From Oscillospiraceae bacterium (GTDB taxonomy: Bacteria; Bacillota; Clostridia; Oscillospirales; Oscillospiraceae), in the NCBI GenBank assembly GCA_015067665.1, contig SVLZ01000011.1:1-38953 (forward strand): a DNA stretch of 38,953 nucleotides, written 5' to 3'. Every line of letters starts with the position of its first letter. Within the stretch, counting starts at the first letter, position 1. Under the pieces are notes generated by a model, which saw only the letters and a list, made by a program, of their open reading frames with translations, searched no databases and was not told where the DNA came from. This document shows, in pieces, positions 31,215 to 38,859 of this stretch. The position numbers and the translations under genes were made by a program.

Positions 31215-31580
31215 TTATTTCTGCAGCAGCTTCTCGCTGAGCTTCAAAATTTCAGGCGCGTATTTTTTCTTGCGGGCAGCGAGCATCTTCTTGTAGATGG
31301 GGTAAGTACTCAGCGCCATACCCATACCGATCACACCGATGACAATGCCGGGAACCATAGCACTCGCCAAACCGATCACTGCGCCGATCTCGGTCATAAC
31401 AAGGCTCATACCTGCGCCCATAATGATGGCGCTAAAAGCGCCGTAGGTATAAGCGAATACATTGGCAGGACGCTTGACCTTCGCATCCAGCGTTTTGAGC
31501 GCATCCAGCTCTGTGTGCTGCTTTTCCGTGTACTGTGTGCGAATCTTTTGTACCAAAAATTCCTGATCGTTACTTGACAT
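31215..31580 (-). CDS. Two-helix membrane protein, paralogue of the gene at 27812-28198
   Basis: The 121-residue protein has a charged N-terminus (VQKIRTQYTEKQHTELDALKTLDAKVKRPANV), helices at about residues 42-66 and 74-95, and a Lys-rich C-terminus (RKKKYAPEILKLSEKLL). MGAGMSLVMTEIG, the position of the helices and the end (APxILxLxExLLxK) are shared with the 128-residue protein at the far end of the two-component operon. The start at 31580 was chosen because GAGGT lies 9 bases upstream; the ORF's earlier start at 31598 overlaps that site. It is monocistronic and separated from the operon by the inverted-repeat element. Function unknown. Confidence 0.83.
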   Translation of the reverse strand: MSSNDQEFLVQKIRTQYTEKQHTELDALKTLDAKVKRPANVFAYTYGAFSAIIMGAGMSLVMTEIGAVIGLASAMVPGIVIGVIGMGMALSTYPIYKKMLAARKKKYAPEILKLSEKLLQK

Positions 31581-31694
31581 ATATATTACCTCTTTCATTT
31601 TTATAGATTCTTTTATTCCAACGAATACAGGCGCATTCTAACCCGTGAAGATTTATAATTATTTTCCGAAATGTTTGAGAAATGTTAATTTCCA

Positions 31695-31739
31695 AAAGAA
31701 TCAGCCTGCGCAGAAAAATTCTGTGCAGGCTGATTCTTT
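31695..31739 (-). terminator. Terminator of uppP and the epimerase-like gene
   Basis: A stem of about 19 bp, AAAGAATCAGCCTGC and CTG/CAG continuing the arm, with loop AAAAATT; on the minus strand it is followed by TTTTGG. It starts 8 bp after the stop codon at 31748. Confidence 0.8.
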
Positions 31740-31747
31740 AGGACTTT

Positions 31748-32617
31748 TTATCTTTTGAAGGTAGTTTTCATTGTCGTTGTATAGCTTTCGCCGGGGGCAA
31801 GGCGGGCAGTTGCCGGCTTGTTCTCCCAAGAGATGTCCTCGGTAATAGGACTGGGTGTAGAATGCCAAGGCTCGATGCACACAAATCGAGGTGTGCCCGG
31901 CTTGCTCCAAATCAGGTTATACGGTGTTTTCGAAATGTCGCAAATCACCGCCCGGTCGGAATCCTTTTCATAAATACCCAAAGTATCCGACTGCAGACCC
32001 ACCATCAGGTGACTTCCGTTTTCAAAAAGCTGCTCGTCAACGGGAATCTCCTGCATATTCTTACCCAAATAATAGGTAACCACACCCTCAGGATTAAAAA
32101 GGAGGCAGATCGGGGATTCCAGCTTGTCAAAACGCAGCGCATAATCCGCATATGTATGGTCTTTGTCAAAGGGAATCGCAAAGGCAGGATGGAAGCCGAT
32201 ACCGAAGGTAAACGCCCGATCGCCGGTATTTTTCACCCGGAGGGAATGGTGGAGCGTATCTCCGTCCAAACGGAATGTGGACTCCAGCCGGAACACAAAG
32301 GGCCATTTCTCCAGAGTTTCAGGGCTGGATACCAGCTCTAAGGCCAAAATATTACTCTCACAGCGCACCATCGTATGCTCAAACCGACGGGCAAAGCCGT
32401 GGATCTCGCCTTCATAAATCTTTCCGTCTACAGTAAACTTACCATCCGGCAGTACGCTTGTATAGGGGAACAAGATCGGCGCTTGCCCTCCCCAAACCGC
32501 GGGGTCCCCCTCCCAAATATGCTCTGTGCCATCTTCCTTGCATATAACGCTGCAAAGCTCTGCACCCAGAGAATTGACGGTAATTCTCAGTTTTTCGTTC
32601 TCAATGGTGTATTTCAT
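31748..32617 (-). CDS. Aldose-1-epimerase family protein (LacX-like)
   Basis: The 289-residue protein has a galactose-mutarotase-like beta sandwich: NSLGAELCSVICKEDGTEHIWEGDPAVWGGQAPILFPY at the start, GEIHGFARRFEH with the first catalytic-region His, GIGFHPAF with the second His, and FVCIEPWHS with the Glu/His region near the end. Family members interconvert the alpha and beta anomers of sugars, but substrates of this LacX-like branch are mostly unknown. The start at 32617 follows a GGGGGAG site; a much longer frame (to 33001) runs through uppP and is discarded. uppP ends 11 bp upstream, so the two form an operon, with no sugar genes in sight. Confidence 0.9.
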   Translation of the reverse strand: MKYTIENEKLRITVNSLGAELCSVICKEDGTEHIWEGDPAVWGGQAPILFPYTSVLPDGKFTVDGKIYEGEIHGFARRFEHTMVRCESNILALELVSSPETLEKWPFVFRLESTFRLDGDTLHHSLRVKNTGDRAFTFGIGFHPAFAIPFDKDHTYADYALRFDKLESPICLLFNPEGVVTYYLGKNMQEIPVDEQLFENGSHLMVGLQSDTLGIYEKDSDRAVICDISKTPYNLIWSKPGTPRFVCIEPWHSTPSPITEDISWENKPATARLAPGESYTTTMKTTFKR

Positions 32618-32628
32618 AAAGCTCCCCC

Positions 32629-33471
32629 TTAGAAAATTTGTTGTGCAATGAACCAAAGAAGGACGATGCCGCCCAGTATGATGCGGTAAATACCGAAAGC
32701 TGCAAAGCTCTTTTTCCGTACATAATCCATCAGCGCCCGGATGACCAGCAGGCTCACGCCAAAGGAAACCGCGCAGCCAACCGCCAGCAAAATAAGTTCT
32801 GTGCCTGATGCACCCACACCGGACAGCAAAAATTTCAGCAGCTTCAGGGCGCTGGCGCCCAGCATCGTGGGAATGGCAAGGAAGAAGGAAAACTCTGCAC
32901 CGGCAGGCCGTGCTACTCCCAAAATAATGGCGCCTAAAATCGTTGAGCCGGAGCGGGAAGTGCCGGGAATGAGGGCGAGGCACTGAAATGCGCCAATGCA
33001 CAGGGCGGTGCGATAGTCAATGTCGTAAACTTCCCCGATTTTCGCAGGCTTTTGCCGATCCTTCTTCTCCAGAAACAGAAATGCCACGCCGTAAACCACA
33101 AGTGCAACAGATACCACAATATGGTTATAAAAATGGGCATCCATCCAATCATCCAAAAGGATCCCGATGATCGCGGAGGGCAGCACCGCCGCCACCACCT
33201 TAAACCAAAGCTGCCAGGTCTGCTTCCGTTCCTCGGCTTCTTTTTTAGGGGAGAAGGGATTTAGCTTATGGAAGAACAGCAAAATCACTGCTAAGATCGC
33301 GCCAAGCTGGATAACCACCTGAAACATCTCGTAGAATTCAGGGGAAACCTTCAGTTTTACAAGGGCATCCAGCAGGATCATATGTCCCGTAGAAGAAATG
33401 GGCAGCCACTCGGTAATGCCCTCTACAATACCGAAAAGCACGGCTTTGAGGATCTCGATAAATGTATCCAC
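32629..33471 (-). CDS. uppP: Undecaprenyl-diphosphatase UppP (BacA)
   Basis: The 280-residue polytopic membrane enzyme dephosphorylates undecaprenyl diphosphate to recycle the cell-wall lipid carrier; its loss or gain alters bacitracin sensitivity. Motifs are EGITEWLPISSTGH (Glu17, Glu21, Ser27, His30, the same numbering as in E. coli) and PGTSRSG near residue 165. That match supports the GTG start at 33471, which has AGGAGG 7 bases upstream; the ATG at 33489 overlaps the ribosome site. The promoter lies at 33502-33530. Confidence 0.96.
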   Translation of the reverse strand: MDTFIEILKAVLFGIVEGITEWLPISSTGHMILLDALVKLKVSPEFYEMFQVVIQLGAILAVILLFFHKLNPFSPKKEAEERKQTWQLWFKVVAAVLPSAIIGILLDDWMDAHFYNHIVVSVALVVYGVAFLFLEKKDRQKPAKIGEVYDIDYRTALCIGAFQCLALIPGTSRSGSTILGAIILGVARPAGAEFSFFLAIPTMLGASALKLLKFLLSGVGASGTELILLAVGCAVSFGVSLLVIRALMDYVRKKSFAAFGIYRIILGGIVLLWFIAQQIF

Positions 33472-33501
33472 TATGTAACCTCCTGTCATCTTATTAATTT
33501 G

Positions 33502-33530
33502 ATTATACTTGCCAAGAGAATAGAAAGCAA
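33502..33530 (-). promoter_or_regulatory. SigA-type promoter for uppP
   Basis: On the minus strand TTGCTT (33525-33530) and TATAAT (33502-33507) with a 17-bp spacer, 31 bp before the GTG start. Confidence 0.78.
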
Positions 33531-33540
33531 GTAGAAAATA

Positions 33541-33711
33541 ACCCCGAAATCCCTTCCCCCGGGGGGAAGGTGGCCGAGCAAAGCGAGGTCGGATGAGGAA
33601 TGCGGGAGATAATCTTATTTATTAGAATTTCTTTTGACTTATGCTGCACGCCATTCCTCACCCGGTTTTTGCAGAGCAAAAACCACCCTCCCCCCGGGGG
33701 AGGGGATATTG
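33541..33711. repeat. Repeat unit with CTTCCCCC hairpins, related to 2305-2405
   Basis: CCTTCCCCCCGGGGGGAAGGTGG-type hairpin followed by CCGAGC...GCGAGGTCGGATGAGGAA, which also occurs in inverse at 2.36-2.40 kb, and at the other end CCTCACCC...CCACCCTCCCCCCGGGGGAGGG. It is about 170 bp, flanked by G/C palindromes, and non-coding. It lies between the divergent uppP and response-regulator promoters. Confidence 0.7.
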
Positions 33712-33756
33712 CGCTATATAAAACAGGGATCTTGTTAACATTTTGGGGCGAAACTC

Positions 33757-33786
33757 TTTACAAATTATTCACCCATAGGCTATAAT
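33757..33786 (+). promoter_or_regulatory. Promoter for the second two-component operon
   Basis: TTTACA (33757-33762) and TATAAT (33781-33786) with an 18-bp spacer; a second TATAAT lies at 33793-33798. A TTAACA at 33735-33740 is exactly 22 bp (two 11-bp steps) before the -35 box, as in PhoB-type binding sites. Confidence 0.65.
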
Positions 33787-33835
33787 ATTGGGTATAATGA
33801 TAGAAAATCAAAACTTTTACTTAGGAGGACCTGTT

Positions 33836-34516
33836 ATGGCAACCACCATTCTCCTTATTGAAGACGATCGGAATATCTCCGAGCTTCTGCAGCTTTACTT
33901 AGAAAAAGAGGGCTACAGCGTCAATACCGCCTATGACGGACGGCAGGGACTGGAACTTTTCCGCACTGTGCAGCCTGACCTTATTTTGTTGGACGTAATG
34001 ATGCCGGTGATGAACGGTTGGGATACCTGCCGCGCCATCCGGGCAGAAAGTCAGGTGCCTATCATTATGCTCACCGCCAAAAGTGAGACCGACGACAAGG
34101 TACTGGGTCTGAAAACCGGTGCAGATGACTATATCACCAAGCCCTTTGAAATGCGGGAGGTTCTTGCCCGCATCGAAGCCATTTTGCGTCGTACCATCAG
34201 CCACCCCAAAAACACCAACCGCCTTGTATTTGATCGTCTGATCATCGATATGGACGCTTTTGAGCTGATTATCGACGGCAAAAAGGTAGATGCGCCCCCA
34301 AAAGAAATGGAGCTTCTCCATTACTTAGCCTCCACACCCAATCGGGTCTATACCCGCAACCAGCTTTTGGACGAGGTCTGGGGCTTTGACTACTTTGGCG
34401 ACTCCCGAACGGTGGATGTCCACGTCAAGCGGCTCCGTGAAAAACTGGAAAACGTCTCCGAAAAGTGGTCCCTTAAGACCGTTTGGGGCGTTGGCTATAA
34501 ATTTGAGGTTTTGTAA
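33836..34516 (+). CDS. OmpR/PhoB-type response regulator
   Basis: The 226-residue protein has receiver motifs LIEDD, phospho-acceptor Asp53 (LLDVMMP), MLTAKSETDD and YITKPF, and a winged helix with APPKEMELLHYLASTPNRVYTRNQLLDEVWG, VDVHVKRLREKL and VWGVGYKFEV. The longer frame from 33788 is discarded because TTAGGAGG precedes the ATG at 33836. It is the first gene of an operon with kinase, PDZ protein and thioesterase. The sequence type is PhoP/PhoB/WalR-like, and the exact family is not resolved. Confidence 0.95.
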   Translation: MATTILLIEDDRNISELLQLYLEKEGYSVNTAYDGRQGLELFRTVQPDLILLDVMMPVMNGWDTCRAIRAESQVPIIMLTAKSETDDKVLGLKTGADDYITKPFEMREVLARIEAILRRTISHPKNTNRLVFDRLIIDMDAFELIIDGKKVDAPPKEMELLHYLASTPNRVYTRNQLLDEVWGFDYFGDSRTVDVHVKRLREKLENVSEKWSLKTVWGVGYKFEVL

Positions 34517-34518
34517 GT

Positions 34519-35946
34519 ATGCGCAGCTATTTTAGCCGGATCTTTGTTTTGGGTACGCTTCTGTTACTTGCAACGCTGATCATCGTGGGTTCTTTTTTCC
34601 ACATCATCGTTCGCAGCTATCTTAACGATACTACCCTTGCAGAGCTGAAAACCAACAGCAATACCATTGCGCGGCTGGCAAGCGCCTATTTTATGGAGGA
34701 TGAAATGTCCGGCCACGATTTCCTTGTAAATATCAGTGTTGCCGCCAGCGTTTCCGGTGCCGACGCAGTCATATGCGATACAAAAGGCAGGCTGCTCCTT
34801 TGCTCTGATGCACCTATGGGCTGTATCCATCAAGGCAGACAGGTATCCGAGGCATTTGTTGAAAGAGTGCTTTTGACCGGCTCTGTAGCAGATACCGGTG
34901 TCCTTTCCGGTCTTTATGAAACGCCGCGATACGTGGTCTCTGTCCCGGTACTGGCAGACAACGGCACACCGGTAGGCATTGTCATTCTGTCTGCACCCCT
35001 GTCCGAAACCTCCCGCGTTCTCACCCGACTCAGTAACTTCTATATTTATATTTCCGGCATTACCATCGTGGGCGCGCTTCTCATTATGCTCATTTTGGTC
35101 AGGAAGCAGAGCACACCGCTAAAAGAAATGGTAAATGCTGCTGTGGCCTTCGGACACGGGGATATGTCCGCCCGGATCCGGGTCAACAAGTACGATCCCT
35201 TAGAAGTGCAGGAGATGGCTATTGCCTTTAATAATATGGCAGTCTCTTTGGAAAAAATGGATGCCCAGCGTACAGAATTTGTGGCAAACGTTTCGCATGA
35301 GCTAAAGACACCGATGACCGTCATCGGTGGCTATGTGGACGGCATTTTAGACGGCACCATTCCTCCGGAAAAGCAGGAATACTATATGCAGATCGTCTCC
35401 CACGAGACCAAGCGGCTGAGCCGTTTGGTGCGCAATATGCTGGAGATTTCCCGTATGCAGGCAAAAGAGGGCTTCACCGAGGAAGAAAAACTCCGGTTTG
35501 ACATTTGCGAATGTGCCGGTCAAGTCCTTCTGTCCTTTGAGCAGCGGATCGTAGAAAAGGAGCTGGCGGTAGATGTACAGTTCCCGGAGGATCCTCTCTA
35601 TACCATGGCAAACAAAGATGCCATCGTCCAAGTCCTGTATAACTTAGTGGACAATGCCGTTAAGTTCTGTAAGCAGGGCGGACAGCTCCGGCTTACCATT
35701 ACAGATACCGACGGAAAGATCCGCATTACCGTGGCAAATGACGGTCCTGCCATCCCTGCCGAAGAGCTTCCCTTCGTCTTTGAGCGATTCCATAAGTTAG
35801 ACAAGAGCCGCAATCGTAAGCAAGAGGGTTGGGGACTCGGTCTTTATATCGTCAAGACCCTTGTTTGCGGCCACGGGGAGGACATTTCCGTTACCAGCCG
35901 GGAAGACGATACCGCCTTTACTTTTACACTGCCTTCGGTAATTTGA
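34519..35946 (+). CDS. Sensor histidine kinase (PhoR/WalK-like)
   Basis: The 475-residue kinase has TM1 (about residues 8-31), a roughly 145-residue extracytoplasmic sensor region, TM2 (about 176-197), a HAMP domain (about 198-250), HisKA with SHELKTPMTVI (phospho-acceptor His260), N box YNLVDNAVKFC, G1 ANDGPAI (unusual, in place of DxGxG), FERFHKLDKSR and G2 GWGLGLYIVK. The G1 sequence NDGPAI lacks the second glycine seen in DTGxGI but is a known variant in this kinase type. It starts 2 bp after the response regulator stop codon. Confidence 0.94.
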   Translation: MRSYFSRIFVLGTLLLLATLIIVGSFFHIIVRSYLNDTTLAELKTNSNTIARLASAYFMEDEMSGHDFLVNISVAASVSGADAVICDTKGRLLLCSDAPMGCIHQGRQVSEAFVERVLLTGSVADTGVLSGLYETPRYVVSVPVLADNGTPVGIVILSAPLSETSRVLTRLSNFYIYISGITIVGALLIMLILVRKQSTPLKEMVNAAVAFGHGDMSARIRVNKYDPLEVQEMAIAFNNMAVSLEKMDAQRTEFVANVSHELKTPMTVIGGYVDGILDGTIPPEKQEYYMQIVSHETKRLSRLVRNMLEISRMQAKEGFTEEEKLRFDICECAGQVLLSFEQRIVEKELAVDVQFPEDPLYTMANKDAIVQVLYNLVDNAVKFCKQGGQLRLTITDTDGKIRITVANDGPAIPAEELPFVFERFHKLDKSRNRKQEGWGLGLYIVKTLVCGHGEDISVTSREDDTAFTFTLPSVI

Positions 35947-35954
35947 GGTATTTT

Positions 35955-36500
35955 ATGAAACAAAAAGAAGAACTGCATTCCGTTAACGAATACCGTACCG
36001 GTGGCACCGCTTTTAATCCGCTCAGCGGCCTGTTTGCCGCCAGCGTCTTGGTGCTTTCCATCGTAACCGTCACACTCCTTTCCGGCACGTTTTTGCTGCT
36101 GCAGGCGGAGCCGCTGAGCAGTCAAAAATCCCTCGCGGTACTGACGCTCTCGGAGGAGTCCCACACACCGGAGGATTCTCTCTATATGGAGGGTGAGGTG
36201 GTCAATTGCACCGATATAGGCTTTACCTGTCAAGGTATTTCCAATTTTTGCAGAAAGCTGTACGCCCTTCCCACCGGTGTCTATGTCATCCACGTAGATG
36301 CAGACACGCCCGCTGCAAAGCTGGGCATCCTGCCCGGTGATATTTTGGTAGGTGTCAATAAAACACCGCTTCACACGCCGGCAGTCCTACAAGCCGCTTT
36401 GGCACAGTGCCCGGAAAACGGTGTAGTGGCTTTGGATTTTTACCGAAAAGAAAAGATCTTTACTTTATTTTTTGCCCCCGGAGATAACCTATGGAAATAA
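35955..36500 (+). CDS. Membrane-anchored PDZ-domain protein
   Basis: The 181-residue protein has a short cytoplasmic N-terminus, one membrane helix (about residues 27-49), a linker and a PDZ domain (about 85-170; GVYVIHVDADTPAAKLGILPGDILVGVNKTPLHTPAVLQAAL). It has no protease domain; PDZ domains of this type bind C-termini or help proteases such as HtrA or S2P. The start at 35955 follows GAGG in the end of the kinase gene. Its last 10 bp overlap the thioesterase start. It may relay or modulate the kinase signal outside the cell, which is inferred. Confidence 0.85.
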   Translation: MKQKEELHSVNEYRTGGTAFNPLSGLFAASVLVLSIVTVTLLSGTFLLLQAEPLSSQKSLAVLTLSEESHTPEDSLYMEGEVVNCTDIGFTCQGISNFCRKLYALPTGVYVIHVDADTPAAKLGILPGDILVGVNKTPLHTPAVLQAALAQCPENGVVALDFYRKEKIFTLFFAPGDNLWK

Positions 36501-37237
36501 TTTACGAAAAAGAATACCGGCTTACAGATATGCAAACCGATGCCTTTGGCCGGGCGAAACCTTCTGCACTGCTCTCTTTCGCGCAGGACATTGCCGGTGC
36601 GCACGCAGCCCGTCTTTCCGATAACTGGGAGCAATTGCAGGAAAAACACCTTTTTTGGGCTGTTACACGGCATTATTTAGAAGTTTTCTCTCTGCCAAAG
36701 GTCGGGCAGACCATTCTGCTCCGCACTTGGCCTATGGTCACCACACGGGTGGCATACCCCCGTGCAGTAGAAGGCTATGGGACGGACGGCACAAAACTCT
36801 TTCGTATGGTCAGCCTTTGGGTGCTGATGGATACCGAGAAACGCAGCCTGGTGCTGCCGGGCAGGGGAGGACTTCGTATTGACGGCTGTAACCGGGGCTG
36901 TGAAGCGCCGCTGCCCGTCTCCCTTGCGCCTGCTGCCTATGAAAGCATTGCCTCCCGGACCGTGCAGTATTCCGAGCTTGATCGGAACGGGCATATGAAT
37001 AATACCCGGTACTTAGACTGGATCAATGACCTGCTGCCGCTCCACTTTCACAAAACCCACGAAATCCAAAGCTGCACCGTCTGTTATCTGCAGGAATTGC
37101 TGCCGGGAGATGCTTGTTCCCTTCGTTGGCAGATGGACGAAACAGGTCTTCTCCGGCTGGACGGTGTCCTTTCCGATTCCACCCAGGAAAAACGCATTTT
37201 CGCCGCGCAGGTACAGTTTACAGACTGTGTTCTGTAA
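36491..37237 (+). CDS. Acyl-ACP thioesterase (FatA/FatB-like)
   Basis: The 248-residue protein is a double hot-dog acyl-ACP thioesterase of the bacterial Fat family, releasing free fatty acids from acyl-ACP. The first hot dog has EYRLTDMQTDAFGRAKPSALLSFAQDIAG and HYLEVFSLPKVGQTILLRTWP; the second has SELDRNGHMNNTRYLDW, in which Asp164, Asn166 and His168 match the catalytic D-x-N-x-H motif. It overlaps the PDZ gene by 10 bp and belongs to the same operon. Its link with a sensor kinase and PDZ protein may mean that this operon tunes membrane lipids; that is inference. Confidence 0.9.
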   Translation: MEIIYEKEYRLTDMQTDAFGRAKPSALLSFAQDIAGAHAARLSDNWEQLQEKHLFWAVTRHYLEVFSLPKVGQTILLRTWPMVTTRVAYPRAVEGYGTDGTKLFRMVSLWVLMDTEKRSLVLPGRGGLRIDGCNRGCEAPLPVSLAPAAYESIASRTVQYSELDRNGHMNNTRYLDWINDLLPLHFHKTHEIQSCTVCYLQELLPGDACSLRWQMDETGLLRLDGVLSDSTQEKRIFAAQVQFTDCVL

Positions 37238-37335
37238 ACCAAATTGCGATTTCCCGAAAAAAGGACAAATTTGTCGAAAACCCTGCTGATTTCCCGTAAA
37301 GCCGTAACTTGCAAGGGATTTTGCGCAGTTTTCCC

Positions 37336-37365
37336 TGTGGATAACCCTGTGGAAAATGTGGATAA
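37336..37365 (+). other. Cluster of DnaA-box-like sites upstream of mtaB
   Basis: Three direct copies: TGTGGATAA (37336-37344), TGTGGAAAA (37348-37356) and TGTGGATAA (37357-37365). The first and third are exact complements of the consensus TTATCCACA. About 110 bp of AT-rich sequence (37366-37480), containing TAATTTGTAATTCG repeats, follows. Confidence 0.6.
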
Positions 37366-37462
37366 CTTCAAACAATTTTACAAATTTTCAAACATAATTT
37401 TAAGTTTATGTTAACACATTTTTCCGCAAACGAATTAATAATTTGTAATTCGTAATTTGTAA

Positions 37463-37491
37463 TTGAGAATTTCTTTCCCATAGCTTATAAT
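37463..37491 (+). promoter_or_regulatory. SigA-type promoter for mtaB
   Basis: TTGAGA (37463-37468) and TATAAT (37486-37491) with a 17-bp spacer, 37 bp before the mtaB start. Confidence 0.78.
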
Positions 37492-37527
37492 ACTACTATA
37501 AACTCTCTTATTTTGGCGGTATTTGCG

Positions 37528-38859
37528 ATGATTTTCGGTTTTTGCACATTAGGCTGTAAGGTCAATCAATATGAGACCCAGGCAATGGAGCAGCTCCTCC
37601 TATCCGAGGGGCATACTGTTGCGCCCTTTTCTGAAAGATGCGATGTCTATATCATCAACACCTGCTCTGTCACTGCCGTTGCAGACAAGAAAAACCGGGC
37701 CATCATACGCCGCTGCCGGAAGGCAAACCCCGATGCCATCATCGCAGTTTGCGGCTGTTATCCCCAGCGAGATATGGACGCTGTAGCCGCTTTGGGCGCA
37801 GATGTGATCGGCGGCAGCAGTGACCGGGTCCAATTCCTGCAAAATATTATGACTTTTTACCGGGAGAAAACGTCACTTTTTCAGGTGGATAACGCCCTTT
37901 TACGGCACCGTTTCGAAATTCTCCCTCCCGGCGGCCTGACAGGACGCACCCGCGCCATGCTGAAGGTGCAGGACGGCTGCCAGAATTTCTGCACCTATTG
38001 CATTATCCCTTACACCCGCGGACCGATCCGCTCCGCCACGGTAGAATTGGCAGTAGAACAGGCAAAGGTGCTGCAGGCAAAGGGCTATCGGGAGCTGGTG
38101 ATCACCGGTATTGAGATCGCCTCTTGGGGACGGGATCTCCCCGGCAGACCCGATCTTTCGGTGCTTTTGGAAGCGCTGAGTGAAGCGGTGCCTGAAATAC
38201 GGCTGCGCCTCGGCTCTTTGGAGCCACGGATCATTACCGAGGAATTTTGCGAAAAGATAAAAGCGCTCCCCGGACTTTGCCCCCACTTCCATCTTTCTAT
38301 GCAGTCCGGCTGTGACAGTGTTCTTGCCCGGATGAAACGGAAATACAATACCGCCCGGTATTTAGAAAGTGTTCTTTTGCTCAAAAAGCATTTCCCTGGC
38401 TGCGCCATCACCACGGATATGATCGTCGCCTTCCCCGGAGAAACAGAAGAAGAATTTCAGCAGAGCCTCCTATTTATAGAAAAATGCGGCTTTGCGGATA
38501 TGCATATTTTCCCCTATTCCCGCCGTCCCGGCACACCGGCAGATAAAATGCCCGGTCAGCACAGCAACGAAACCAAAGAAAACCGGAGCCGCGCTGCCAT
38601 TGCCGTAGCAGAAAAAATGTCGAAGCGCTATCGGGAGAATATGATAGGGAAGCAGTATGCGGTTCTTTTTGAAGAAGCAGAGGATGGCTTCTTTATCGGC
38701 CATGCACCTAATTATGTAAAAATCTATGCCCAAACCCAAAAAGATCTGCACAATCAGGTTCTTCCCGTGCGGATCTCAGCCCCCTTCCGGGACGGTGTGC
38801 TGGCACTTTTGGAAGATATATCCGATTGGAAAAGTAAAGAGTTATTTTTGAATTTTTGA
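37528..38859 (+). CDS. mtaB: tRNA t6A37 methylthiotransferase MtaB
   Basis: The 443-residue radical SAM protein adds a methylthio group to t6A at tRNA position 37 (ms2t6A). The N-terminal UPF0004 domain holds the auxiliary cluster cysteines (TLGCKVNQYET, NTCSVT, CGCYPQ); the radical SAM motif is CQNFCTYC (Cys151, Cys155, Cys158); LVITGIEIASWG, HLSMQSG and DMIVAFPGET are family motifs, with a shortened TRAM-like C-terminus. The start at 37528 was chosen over a TTG at 37513 because the usual family N-terminus begins close to FCTLGCKVNQ. The ribosome site GGCGGT is weak. MtaB rather than MiaB or RimO is indicated by TLGCKVNQYE. Confidence 0.93.
   Translation: MIFGFCTLGCKVNQYETQAMEQLLLSEGHTVAPFSERCDVYIINTCSVTAVADKKNRAIIRRCRKANPDAIIAVCGCYPQRDMDAVAALGADVIGGSSDRVQFLQNIMTFYREKTSLFQVDNALLRHRFEILPPGGLTGRTRAMLKVQDGCQNFCTYCIIPYTRGPIRSATVELAVEQAKVLQAKGYRELVITGIEIASWGRDLPGRPDLSVLLEALSEAVPEIRLRLGSLEPRIITEEFCEKIKALPGLCPHFHLSMQSGCDSVLARMKRKYNTARYLESVLLLKKHFPGCAITTDMIVAFPGETEEEFQQSLLFIEKCGFADMHIFPYSRRPGTPADKMPGQHSNETKENRSRAAIAVAEKMSKRYRENMIGKQYAVLFEEAEDGFFIGHAPNYVKIYAQTQKDLHNQVLPVRISAPFRDGVLALLEDISDWKSKELFLNF

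Noticed and set aside
32618..33001. N-terminal extension of the epimerase frame
   Set aside because: It runs inside uppP in another frame; the GGGGGAG site before 32617 and the family N-terminus fix the start.
34519..35946. Broken kinase because of an atypical G1 box (NDGPAI)
   Set aside because: H, N, F and G2 boxes are intact, and N-D-G-P type G1 boxes occur in active kinases, so no loss of function is claimed.
37336..37480. Calling this region the chromosome origin
   Set aside because: Only three boxes are present and dnaA/dnaN are not in the window; gene strands do not flip consistently here, so only a DnaA-box-like cluster is reported.
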